Part shown: in pieces, positions 26,172-34,753 of the stretch
Layout: the number at the start of each line of letters is the position of its first letter
Numbering within the stretch: position 1 is the stretch's first letter
Assembly (NCBI GenBank): GCA_041821265.1
Contig: JBGUEQ010000001.1
Span: 1 to 64,000, forward strand
DNA from: Lachnotalea sp041821265
GTDB lineage: Bacteria > Bacillota > Clostridia > Lachnospirales > Lachnospiraceae
Length of the DNA: 64,000 nt
Direction of reading: 5' to 3'
Position numbers and translations under genes: made by a program
The notes under the pieces: generated by a model
The model's input: the letters and a program-made list of their open reading frames with translations, nothing else
Database searches by the model: none
Told to the model about the DNA's origin: nothing

Positions 26172-26303
26172 TTACTGTTCATACAGCAGCTTAATACTAG
26201 CTGTTAAGCTACGTAAGAAAATGATTCTACAAATGATTTCTGCTTCGCGTAGCGAATTTGCATGCAGAAATCATATGTTACTGTGAATGGAGTGAACCGT
26301 AAC
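26171..26303 (+). mobile_element. 133-bp MITE-like element with terminal inverted repeats and 8-bp duplication
   Basis: Left end GTTACTGTTCA and right end TGAACCGTAAC are inverted repeats (10 of 11). GAGCAATA flanks it exactly on both sides (26163-26170 and 26304-26311). Inside are nested stems AGCTTAA/TTAAGCT, ATGATTTCTGC/GCAGAAATCAT (26233-26243 with 26264-26274) and TTCGC/GCGAA. The right 27 bases match the dispersed hairpin. No open reading frame is present. GTAA-like ends and 8-bp duplication fit the IS66 family as I know it. Confidence 0.85.
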
Positions 26304-26422
26304 GAGCAATAAGGTAAGAATGTGAAATATATATGAAAATTTTAAATTTATTTGAAAATTAGTGTATAATAACTAAATATATACAAATTAATGTGATTTA
26401 TAGTTTGGAAGGAGAGATGGAT

Positions 26423-27124
26423 ATGCTCGGATATGGAATGTTTTATGATCCAACATATTTTTTAGTATTAATTGGTGTTGTTATAACTTTAGGTGCTTCG
26501 TCTAGGGTTAAATCAACATTTGCTAAGTATTCTAAAGTAAGAAGTATGTCTGGAATGACAGGAGCTGATGCAGCTAGAAAAATACTTAACTCAGCAGGAA
26601 TTTATGATGTTCGTGTAGAACGAATATCAGGTAATCTTACCGATCATTATGATCCAAAGAATAAAGTACTTAGATTATCAGATAGTGTATATGGTTCACC
26701 ATCTGTTGCTTCGATTGGAGTAGCAGCGCATGAGTGTGGTCATGCAATTCAAGATCAACATGAGTATGCACCTCTTAGGATAAGAGCGGCACTGGTTCCA
26801 GTGGCAAATATTGGTTCCATGTTAGCGTGGCCAATTATATTAGCAGGTGTCTTTTTGGGCTTATCGCAAACACTTATTCCGATTGGAATTGTATTGTTTT
26901 CAGCTGCCGTGTTATTTCAATTAGTAACATTACCAGTTGAGTTCAATGCTTCTAACAGAGCTGTAGCAATATTAGAAAACACTGGGATTTTAGGAAGTGA
27001 AGAAATTGTTTACACCAAAAAAGTTTTATCAGCAGCAGCATTAACATACGTAGCGAGTGCAGCAGCAGCTATTTTACAGCTATTAAGACTCGTTCTACTA
27101 TTTGGAGGAAAAAACCGTGACTAA
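26423..27124 (+). CDS. YugP-family zinc-dependent membrane protease
   Basis: 233 residues from ATG at 26423, eight bases after AAGGAG; in-frame upstream ATGs have worse spacing. His103-Glu-x-x-His107 (HECGH) is the zinc motif. Membrane helices lie near residues 9-25, 130-150 and 155-175 and at the C-terminus. The family (Zn_peptidase_2, YugP) has no firmly assigned substrate. It overlaps the rsmB start by eight bases. Confidence 0.85.
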   Translation: MLGYGMFYDPTYFLVLIGVVITLGASSRVKSTFAKYSKVRSMSGMTGADAARKILNSAGIYDVRVERISGNLTDHYDPKNKVLRLSDSVYGSPSVASIGVAAHECGHAIQDQHEYAPLRIRAALVPVANIGSMLAWPIILAGVFLGLSQTLIPIGIVLFSAAVLFQLVTLPVEFNASNRAVAILENTGILGSEEIVYTKKVLSAAALTYVASAAAAILQLLRLVLLFGGKNRD

Positions 27125-28478
27125 GTCAGTAAACGCAAGAGAACTGATTCTAGGTATTTTATTAGAGGTGACTGAAAATGATTCATACAGTCACCTTATT
27201 ATACGTAATGTACTAGATAAATATCAGTATTTAGATAAACAAGAAAGAGCATTTATTACCAGAGTTTCAGAAGGTACGATAGAGAATATAATTTTAATTG
27301 ATTACATTATTAATCAGTTTTCTAAAGTAAAGGTAAATAAGATGAAGCCGGTTATTCGCGCAATTTTAAGAATGAGCGTATATCAGCTTAAATATATGGA
27401 TAGTGTTCCGGATTCCGCAGTATGTAATGAAGCGGTTAAGTTGGCAAGTCGAAAAGGTTTTACCAATTTAAAAGGGTTTGTTAATGGAGTTCTTAGAACA
27501 ATTAGTAGAAGTAGGGATGAGATAAAATATCCGGACGAGAATAAAGATAAATCAGAGTACTTATCAATCATGTATTCCATGCCAAGATGGATTATCGATA
27601 AATGGATAAAAGAATATGATTATAATACAGTAAAAGAAATTTTAGAAGGATTTTTAAATAAAAATAATACGACGATTCGATGTAATTTGAGCAAGACAAC
27701 TCCAAGTGAATTAAAAGCGCTGCTGGAGATGGAAGATATAAAAGTGTCTCCTTCAAAATATTTGGATTATGCATTTGAAATATCTGAATATAATAGAATA
27801 AATGCAATAGATGCATTTAATAAAGGAATGTTTCAAATACAAGATATTAGTTCCATGCTTGCTATCGAAGTGGCCGGAATAAAAGAAAATGATTATGTTA
27901 TTGATGTTTGTGCAGCGCCAGGTGGAAAGAGTTTACATGCAGCAGATAAACTTCATAATACAGGACATGTAGAAGCAAGAGATTTAACCGAAAATAAAAT
28001 AGCTTTAATTCAAGAAAATATTGCGAGATGTGGATTTCATAATATAGAAGCAAAACAATTAGATGCACTTGTACTTGATATCGCTTCCGTAGAAAAGGCA
28101 GATGTAGTAATAGCTGATTTACCATGTTCCGGTCTTGGCGTAATTGCTAAAAAAACAGATATTAAGTATAAAATGACTGCGGATAAACAATTAGAATTAG
28201 TGAAACTTCAAAGAGAACTTCTTACTGTTATACAGTCATATGTAAAACCAGGTGGTATACTTATATATAGTACATGTACCATAAATAAACAAGAAAATCA
28301 TGAGAATGTAGAGTGGTTTTTACAAAACCATGATTTTGAGTTAGAAAGTATTACAAATAATCTAAGCAATGAACTACATTCTAAGACTACTGATTTGGGA
28401 TATATTCAATTATTACCAGGATATCACGGAACCGATGGATTTTTTATTGCGAAACTCAAAAAAGCGAAAAGTAATTAA
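27117..28478 (+). CDS. rsmB: 16S rRNA m5C967 methyltransferase
   Basis: 453 residues from GTG at 27117, eight bases after GGAGG; the frame opens earlier at TTG 27102 without a binding site. Residues about 1-140 are the NusB-like RNA-binding domain. The methyltransferase part shows VCAAPGGKS for SAM, and the two cysteines PCSG and STCT used in m5C transfer. It overlaps the protease gene and is followed by rlmN after 13 bases. Confidence 0.95.
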   Translation: MTKSVNARELILGILLEVTENDSYSHLIIRNVLDKYQYLDKQERAFITRVSEGTIENIILIDYIINQFSKVKVNKMKPVIRAILRMSVYQLKYMDSVPDSAVCNEAVKLASRKGFTNLKGFVNGVLRTISRSRDEIKYPDENKDKSEYLSIMYSMPRWIIDKWIKEYDYNTVKEILEGFLNKNNTTIRCNLSKTTPSELKALLEMEDIKVSPSKYLDYAFEISEYNRINAIDAFNKGMFQIQDISSMLAIEVAGIKENDYVIDVCAAPGGKSLHAADKLHNTGHVEARDLTENKIALIQENIARCGFHNIEAKQLDALVLDIASVEKADVVIADLPCSGLGVIAKKTDIKYKMTADKQLELVKLQRELLTVIQSYVKPGGILIYSTCTINKQENHENVEWFLQNHDFELESITNNLSNELHSKTTDLGYIQLLPGYHGTDGFFIAKLKKAKSN

Positions 28479-28491
28479 TTTGGAGGAATAG

Positions 28492-29544
28492 ATGGAACTT
28501 ATTGATATAAAATCTTTGGATTTGGAACAATTAAAAAATGAAATTGTATCAATTGGAGATAAAGCATTTAGGGCGAAACAAATTTATGATTGGCTACATG
28601 TTAAATTAAGCAGCAACTTTGATGAAATGACAAATATATCGTCTGGTTTAAGAGATAAATTAAAAGCTTCCTACAAAATTGTGACATTAAATACGCTAGA
28701 AATACAAACCTCTAAAATAGATGGAACACAGAAATATTTGTTTGAACTTAGCGATGGGAATGTGATAGAAAGTGTATTGATGAAATATAAACATGGAAAT
28801 TCTGTTTGTATTTCATCACAGGTAGGTTGCAGAATGGGATGTAGATTCTGTGCTTCCACAATTGGAGGTTTGGATCGAAACCTGACTGCATCAGAAATGC
28901 TTTCTCAAATTTATGAAATACAAAACAATTCTAATGAGAGAGTATCAAATGTAGTAGTAATGGGAACTGGTGAGCCGTTAGATAATTATGATAATCTGCT
29001 TCAATTTATCAAAATTATAACAGATGAGTTTGGCTTGAATATTAGTCAAAGAAATATTACCGTTTCAACATGTGGTATTGTTCCACGCATGAAGCAGTTA
29101 GCAGAGGAGCAACTTCAAATTACACTTGCACTATCGTTGCATGCGACAACAAACGAAAAAAGAAAAGTTTTGATGCCAGTAGCGAATCAATATCACTTAA
29201 ATGAAGTGATGGAGGCTTGTAACTATTATTTTAAGAAAACGGGAAGAAGAATCACGTTTGAGTATAGTTTGGTGGGTGGAGTGAACGATACAGAAGATGA
29301 TGTAAGGGAATTAATTGAACTTGTGAAAGGCAAGAATTGTCATATCAACTTGATACCGGTTAATCCAATTAAGGAAAGAGATTTTGTTCAATCGAACAAA
29401 AAAGTTATTGACAATTTTAAAAATAAACTTGAAAAATGCCAAATTAATGTTACTATAAGAAGAGAAATGGGCAGAGATATTGATGGTGCCTGTGGTCAAC
29501 TTAGAAAAAGCTATAAGGATCGAATTGCAGAAAGGGAGTTATAA
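28492..29544 (+). CDS. rlmN: dual-specificity 23S rRNA/tRNA m2A methyltransferase
   Basis: 350 residues, ATG behind TTGGAGG. Radical SAM motif CRMGCRFC, with the methyl-carrying cysteine in STCGI-type context and the C-terminal GACGQL cysteine. It methylates A2503 of 23S rRNA and A37 of some tRNAs. The nine-base TGG-rich leader and the neighbouring rsmB suggest co-expression of rRNA modification genes. Confidence 0.95.
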   Translation: MELIDIKSLDLEQLKNEIVSIGDKAFRAKQIYDWLHVKLSSNFDEMTNISSGLRDKLKASYKIVTLNTLEIQTSKIDGTQKYLFELSDGNVIESVLMKYKHGNSVCISSQVGCRMGCRFCASTIGGLDRNLTASEMLSQIYEIQNNSNERVSNVVVMGTGEPLDNYDNLLQFIKIITDEFGLNISQRNITVSTCGIVPRMKQLAEEQLQITLALSLHATTNEKRKVLMPVANQYHLNEVMEACNYYFKKTGRRITFEYSLVGGVNDTEDDVRELIELVKGKNCHINLIPVNPIKERDFVQSNKKVIDNFKNKLEKCQINVTIRREMGRDIDGACGQLRKSYKDRIAEREL

Positions 29545-29548
29545 AGAG

Positions 29549-30292
29549 ATGAAGACATTTTCCATAACGGATGTGGGACAAAAGAGAAATATAAATCAGG
29601 ACTACGTATATACATCTGAAAAATCAGTGGGGAATCTTCCTAATCTGTTTGTTGTAGCTGACGGAATGGGTGGACATAATGCAGGGGATTTCGCATCAAA
29701 ATTTACAGTACAAAAGTTAGTCGAGTCTATAGAATCAAATCCAGAAACGAATCCAATTAAGGTTATAAGACAATCAATAGAGTGCGTGAACAAAGAATTA
29801 ATAACAATAGCAGATGAAAATAGTGATTTGACAGGGATGGGAACTACACTAGTGGTTGCTACAATTGTAAATGATTACATTTATGTTGCCAATATTGGGG
29901 ATAGTAGATTATATATTATTAATCATGAAATAAGACAAATAACAAAGGATCATTCACTTGTAGAGGAGATGATTCGTTTGGGCGAAATAGATAGACAAGA
30001 AGCTAGAAATCATCCAGACAAAAATATTATTACGAGAGCTGTAGGAGCAGGAGAAGATATTGCAGTCGATTTTTTTGAGATGAAGTTGGAACAAAAAGAT
30101 ATGATATTGATGTGTTCGGATGGCTTGACGAATATGATTGAGGATGAAGAAATAAGACAAATAATTGAGACTCAAAAGACACCTGAGCAAAAAGCAGAAA
30201 AGCTTGTTGAGAAAGCTAACAGTAATGGCGGTAAAGATAATATAGCGGTTGTAATTATAGAACCATGTGTGAGTGAGGTGAAATTATGTTAA
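29549..30292 (+). CDS. stp: PP2C-type serine/threonine phosphatase
   Basis: 247 residues from ATG 29549, ten bases after AAAGGGAG; the longer frame overlaps rlmN and has no binding site. PPM motifs are intact: TDVGQKRNINQD, VADGMGGHNAGD, GDSRLY, SDGLTNM and GGKDNIAVVII, providing the metal-binding Asp residues. It reverses phosphorylation by the adjacent PASTA kinase, whose gene overlaps its end by seven bases. Confidence 0.95.
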   Translation: MKTFSITDVGQKRNINQDYVYTSEKSVGNLPNLFVVADGMGGHNAGDFASKFTVQKLVESIESNPETNPIKVIRQSIECVNKELITIADENSDLTGMGTTLVVATIVNDYIYVANIGDSRLYIINHEIRQITKDHSLVEEMIRLGEIDRQEARNHPDKNIITRAVGAGEDIAVDFFEMKLEQKDMILMCSDGLTNMIEDEEIRQIIETQKTPEQKAEKLVEKANSNGGKDNIAVVIIEPCVSEVKLC

Positions 30293-32382
30293 GATTAGGT
30301 ATGTTTATAGGTGATAGATATGAGATATTAGATCCTGTAGGTTCTGGCGGGATGTCTGATGTATATAAAGGAAAAGATCATAAGTTGAATCGGTTTGTTG
30401 CTATCAAAGTATTAAAGAGAGAATTTAGCAATGATACGAATTTTGTTGCTAAATTTAGGATAGAAGCTCAATCAGCAGCTGGATTAGCGCATCCCAATAT
30501 TGTTAATGTTTACGATGTTGGAGAAGAAGAGGGTATTCATTATATTGTAATGGAATTAGTAGAGGGTATTACTCTTAAAAATTACATTCAAAAAAAGGGA
30601 AAACTTTCAGTAAAAGAAGCAATCAGTATAGCAATTCAAATGTCTATGGGTATTGAAGCAGCACATAATAATCATATTATTCATAGAGATATAAAACCAC
30701 AAAACATAATTATATCAAGAGATGGTAAGGTTAAAGTGACTGATTTTGGTATTGCACGAGCAGCTTCTTCCAATACTATTTCGTCGAATGTAATGGGCTC
30801 TGTTCATTATACTTCACCAGAACAAGCTAGAGGTGGATATAGCGATGAGAAGAGCGACATCTATTCTTTAGGTATTACCATATACGAGATGCTTACAGGA
30901 CGAGTTCCCTTTGATGGAGACAATACCGTCGCTGTGGCAATTCAACATATTCAAGATGAGATGACTTCGCCAAGAAAATATTCACCTGAAGTGCCAGTTA
31001 GTATGGAGCAAATAGTGTTTAAATGTACACAAAAAAGAGCAGATAGACGTTATGAGAACATGGCACAAGTCATTACAGATTTAAAAAAATCTTTGGTAAA
31101 TCCAGATGAGGAATTTGTTAAGATTCTACCAGCTGAGAATACTGAAAAGACAATTATGATTTCTGATGATGATATGTCTAAGATAAAGAATGAATCAGGA
31201 AAAATTAAATATGATGTAAGACTTAGTGAGGTAATAGAAGAGGACGACGAAGACGAAGATGACGATGAAGAACTTTATGATAATAATAGTGAAGAAGAGG
31301 AAGATGATGATTCAGAGGACATGAATCCAACACTTGAAAAAATCATGAATGTTCTTGGAATTGTTGCTGCGATTATTATTGCTTGTATGGCTATGTATGT
31401 AGCAACCAAGGCCTTTGGTTTATTCAGTGGAACTAAGAGTAGCGACAGCACTCAACAAGAGAGTACAGTAGACTCTAATACAGAGAGTGCTTCTACAGAA
31501 CAGGTTGAAATGATTAAAGTAGTTGGTAAAACCCTAGAAGATGCAACGACAGAGTTGAATGCATTAGGAATAGGAATCAAAGATTCCTCCTATGAAAATT
31601 CAGATATTTATGAATCAGGATATGTAATAGCGCAAGATGTAGAAGAAGGAAAAAAAATTGACATAAATACGACTGTTAATGTAACGGTAAGTACAGGCGA
31701 GTCAACATTTAAATTACCTGATGTTACTGGTCAAGCAGAAGATGACGCTGCTAATAGGTTGGAAGATGATTACGGACTCGTTGTGACAAGAACTTATGAG
31801 TATAGTTCTAGCGTAACGAAAGGAAATGTTGTTTCTACAAGCCCACAAGCGGATACTGCGGTTAAAAAGGGAGCAAGCGTTGAGGTAACAGTAAGCAAAG
31901 GAGCAGATACGAAAGATGTTACTGTACCAGATATTACAGAAATGTCAGAAGCGGCAGCAAAATCATCACTTAAATCAGTAGGACTTACAGTAGGAACTAT
32001 TAATTCTTCTTATAGTGCAACGATAGATGAAGGGTATGTCATCAGTCAAAGTTATGAGGCAGGAAAGAGTATTAGCGAAGGTACATCAGTTGATTTTGTA
32101 GTAAGTATGGGGCCTGAGACAGGAACGGCAAAGGGAGACTATACCGGAACAATAAGAATTGAAAAATCTGATTTGCCAGATGGATTTGTAGATGGTGTAA
32201 TGAGATTAGATTTAACACAGAACGGTACAACAGAAACTGTTGTTGAGGAGGATGTGTCAGCATCGGAATTCCCATATTCTCGCCAGATTATTGGTGATGA
32301 TGAAACAACAACAGGAACAGTTAAAATGTATATTGATGGTGTTGCAGTTGATGGAACATTTACAATAACATTTTCAGAATAG
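30286..32382 (+). CDS. prkC: PASTA-domain serine/threonine kinase
   Basis: 698 residues. Kinase domain about 12-270 with Lys41 in AIKVL, HRDIKPQN (Asp135) and DFG (Asp153). A strikingly acidic stretch of mostly Asp and Glu lies at 318-345, just before a single membrane helix at about 354-376. Three PASTA domains follow outside the cell (about 402-610), then an extra beta-rich C-terminal domain of about 85 residues. It senses muropeptides or lipid II and phosphorylates growth and division proteins. Its operon partners are stp upstream and rsgA downstream. Confidence 0.95.
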   Translation: MLRLGMFIGDRYEILDPVGSGGMSDVYKGKDHKLNRFVAIKVLKREFSNDTNFVAKFRIEAQSAAGLAHPNIVNVYDVGEEEGIHYIVMELVEGITLKNYIQKKGKLSVKEAISIAIQMSMGIEAAHNNHIIHRDIKPQNIIISRDGKVKVTDFGIARAASSNTISSNVMGSVHYTSPEQARGGYSDEKSDIYSLGITIYEMLTGRVPFDGDNTVAVAIQHIQDEMTSPRKYSPEVPVSMEQIVFKCTQKRADRRYENMAQVITDLKKSLVNPDEEFVKILPAENTEKTIMISDDDMSKIKNESGKIKYDVRLSEVIEEDDEDEDDDEELYDNNSEEEEDDDSEDMNPTLEKIMNVLGIVAAIIIACMAMYVATKAFGLFSGTKSSDSTQQESTVDSNTESASTEQVEMIKVVGKTLEDATTELNALGIGIKDSSYENSDIYESGYVIAQDVEEGKKIDINTTVNVTVSTGESTFKLPDVTGQAEDDAANRLEDDYGLVVTRTYEYSSSVTKGNVVSTSPQADTAVKKGASVEVTVSKGADTKDVTVPDITEMSEAAAKSSLKSVGLTVGTINSSYSATIDEGYVISQSYEAGKSISEGTSVDFVVSMGPETGTAKGDYTGTIRIEKSDLPDGFVDGVMRLDLTQNGTTETVVEEDVSASEFPYSRQIIGDDETTTGTVKMYIDGVAVDGTFTITFSE

Positions 32383-32389
32383 GCAGATT

Positions 32390-33268
32390 ATGCAAGGAAA
32401 AATTATAAAAGGGATTGCAGGATTTTATTATGTTCATACGATTGAGAAAATTATATATGAATGTAAAGCGAAAGGTGTGTTTCGCAGAAATAAGATAAAG
32501 CCATTAGTCGGAGATAATGTAATATTTGATATATTGGATGAAAAAGAAAAAAAGGGAAATGTAATAGAAGTACTTGAACGTAAAAATGAACTAATTCGTC
32601 CAGCGGTTTCAAATATAGATTTAGCATTGGTCATTTTTGCAGTTGCCAAACCAAATCCAAATTTTAATTTATTAGATCGGTTTTTGGTTATGATGGAACG
32701 TCAAAATGTGCAGACCATTATATGTTTTAATAAAAAAGATATTGTGACCTCGGTTGAAGTAGAGTGCCTAAAAAATACTTTTATTAACAGTGGATATGAA
32801 ATAGTATTTACTAGTGCTAAGAAAAATGACGGTATTGATGATATTTTGGAATTAATAAAGGGAAAGACAACAGTAGTGGCTGGCCCTTCAGGCGTTGGGA
32901 AATCATCTATTATTAATGTACTTCAACCAAATGCAGATATGGAAACTGGAGAAATAAGTGTAAAAATAGGAAGAGGACGGCATACAACAAGGCATTCGGA
33001 ATTGATTTACATTGAACACAATACTTATATTATGGATACACCAGGATTTAGTTCATTATATGTTAACGATTTTGAGAAAGAAGAATTGAAAGATTATTTT
33101 CCGGAATTTGCACAATTTCAGGAGGGATGTAAATTCCAAGGCTGTGTGCATATCAACGAACCAAAGTGTATGGTTAAGGAGGCACTTGAAGAAGGAAAGA
33201 TAAGCAAGACCAGATACAAAAATTATATTGACATGTTCAATGAGTTAAAAGATAAAAGGAGATATTAG
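32390..33268 (+). CDS. rsgA: ribosome small subunit-dependent GTPase
   Basis: 292 residues. An N-terminal OB fold is followed by circularly permuted GTPase motifs: NKKD first, then GPSGVGKSS, then DTPGFS. The C-terminal zinc site reads CKFQGCVHINEPKC. It checks 30S subunit maturation. The start lies seven bases after prkC in the usual stp-prkC-rsgA-rpe order. Confidence 0.96.
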   Translation: MQGKIIKGIAGFYYVHTIEKIIYECKAKGVFRRNKIKPLVGDNVIFDILDEKEKKGNVIEVLERKNELIRPAVSNIDLALVIFAVAKPNPNFNLLDRFLVMMERQNVQTIICFNKKDIVTSVEVECLKNTFINSGYEIVFTSAKKNDGIDDILELIKGKTTVVAGPSGVGKSSIINVLQPNADMETGEISVKIGRGRHTTRHSELIYIEHNTYIMDTPGFSSLYVNDFEKEELKDYFPEFAQFQEGCKFQGCVHINEPKCMVKEALEEGKISKTRYKNYIDMFNELKDKRRY

Positions 33269-33270
33269 TT

Positions 33271-33936
33271 ATGATTAAGCTTTCCCCCTCAATTCTAGCT
33301 GCTGATTTTAAAAATCTAGGCGAAGATATTAAGAAGGTCGACCAAGCAGGTGCCCAATATATTCACATTGACGTTATGGATGGTGATTTTGTACCAAGCA
33401 TTTCATTTGGAATGCCTGTCATTCATTCAATCAGAAGTGTTACGAAAAAGATATTTGATGTGCATTTAATGGTGAGTAATCCAGAGCGATATATAGATGA
33501 ATTTGTAGAAGCGGGTGCCGACATGATCACCATTCATGTTGAATCATGCAAACATATTGATAGAACGTTGAATTATATTAAACAAAAAGGTATAAAAGCT
33601 GGTATTGCATTGAATCCTGCTACTTCATTATCGGAATTGGATTATGTTTTGGATCTGGTTGATATGGTATTAATTATGACAGTAAATCCAGGATTTGGTG
33701 GTCAAAAATTCATTGAAGGTATGCTTTTGAAAATCACAGAGCTTAGAACTATATTTACTGCCCAAGGGTTAAATGCAGATATAGAAGTTGATGGCGGAGT
33801 AACAATAAATAATTTAAAACAAGTAATCGATGCAGGAGCAAATGTAATTGTTGCAGGTTCATCTATCTTTAATGGTGATATTGAGAAAAATACGATTGCG
33901 TTTCAATCTATTATGAAAGAATATGAAAAACAGTAG
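33271..33936 (+). CDS. rpe: ribulose-phosphate 3-epimerase
   Basis: 221 residues, ATG after AAAGGAG. TIM-barrel motifs are present: LSPSILAADF, HIDVMDGDFVPSISFG with metal His and Asp, DVHLMV, NPGFGGQ and EVDGG. It interconverts ribulose 5-phosphate and xylulose 5-phosphate. Two bases separate it from rsgA. Confidence 0.97.
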   Translation: MIKLSPSILAADFKNLGEDIKKVDQAGAQYIHIDVMDGDFVPSISFGMPVIHSIRSVTKKIFDVHLMVSNPERYIDEFVEAGADMITIHVESCKHIDRTLNYIKQKGIKAGIALNPATSLSELDYVLDLVDMVLIMTVNPGFGGQKFIEGMLLKITELRTIFTAQGLNADIEVDGGVTINNLKQVIDAGANVIVAGSSIFNGDIEKNTIAFQSIMKEYEKQ

Positions 33937-33988
33937 TAATGTAACAATTTTGATTTATAAACGAGAGCGGTTTTGAGAAGTGAAATCC

Positions 33989-34037
33989 AAAATTTTATAG
34001 CGGTAACTTTTAAAAACATACATAGCTATAAAATTTT
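33989..34037 (+). repeat. 13-bp perfect inverted repeat after rpe
   Basis: AAAATTTTATAGC (33989-34001) is complementary to GCTATAAAATTTT (34025-34037), loop 23 bases, followed by one more T. It could end the rpe transcript weakly or fold the thiN leader. Confidence 0.5.
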
Positions 34038-34053
34038 TGAACTACAAGTGCAA

Positions 34054-34079
34054 GTGTGAAAATTTTGCACAAATGGAGG
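34054..34079 (+). repeat. SD-linked quasi-palindrome before thiN
   Basis: GTGTGAAAATTTTGCACA continues into AAATGGAGG, the ribosome binding site of thiN. A related arrangement stands before rsmH at 39758-39785, and further copies lie at 39611-39780. Confidence 0.5.
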
Positions 34080-34084
34080 AAACA

Positions 34085-34735
34085 ATGAAAACACTTATAA
34101 TCTCAGGAGGACAAATTGATATAGAGTTTTTAAAACAATTTGTTGCTGAGAAGGATTTTGAAAAAATTGTCGGTGTAGATAAAGGAATTGAAACGTGTTA
34201 CAAATGCAATATTACTCCTACTATTTTGATGGGAGATTTTGATTCGGCGAAAAATGAGATATTAAAGCATTACGAAGTCGACACGAATCTAGAAATTTTG
34301 TATTTTACGCCAGAGAAAGATGATACAGATACACAAATGGCAATAAAATGGGCGATTGATATAGGAAGTACACAGATTGCAATCATAGGTGCTACAGGCA
34401 GCAGGATAGACCACTTACTTGGTAACATTCAATGTTTGTGTAATCCGCTAAAGAAAAATATAGAATGCTATCTAATTGATCGTAACAACAAGATTATGCT
34501 CATAAATCATAGCATAACAATACAAAAGGATGAGCAATATGGAACGTTTCTCTCATTGTTAGCTTTAACGAATGAGGTTACTGGCCTTACCATAAATGGG
34601 TTTAAATATCCATTATCTAATTATACACTGACAAATCAAGCAGGTGGGTTTGGTGTTAGTAATGAGATAGTAGATGAAATTGCAGAAATTATATTTCAAA
34701 CAGGGATTTTAATTATGATACAATCTAGAGATTGA
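34085..34735 (+). CDS. thiN: thiamine pyrophosphokinase
   Basis: 216 residues from ATG 34085, six bases after GGAGG; the frame opens earlier at 34037. Motifs typical of the family are present: GVDKGIETCYKCNITPTILMGDFDS with Asp residues for metal, PEKDDTDTQMA, and GATGSRIDHLLGN. It makes thiamine diphosphate from thiamine and ATP. The neighbours rsgA-rpe-thiN are a common clostridial and bacillar order. Confidence 0.93.
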   Translation: MKTLIISGGQIDIEFLKQFVAEKDFEKIVGVDKGIETCYKCNITPTILMGDFDSAKNEILKHYEVDTNLEILYFTPEKDDTDTQMAIKWAIDIGSTQIAIIGATGSRIDHLLGNIQCLCNPLKKNIECYLIDRNNKIMLINHSITIQKDEQYGTFLSLLALTNEVTGLTINGFKYPLSNYTLTNQAGGFGVSNEIVDEIAEIIFQTGILIMIQSRD

Positions 34736-34753
34736 TAACGGAGGAAGTTACAA

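Noticed and set aside
34037..34084. TPP riboswitch before thiN
   Set aside because: No CTGAGA or ACCTGATC-like conserved boxes are present in the leader; only the quasi-palindrome is seen.
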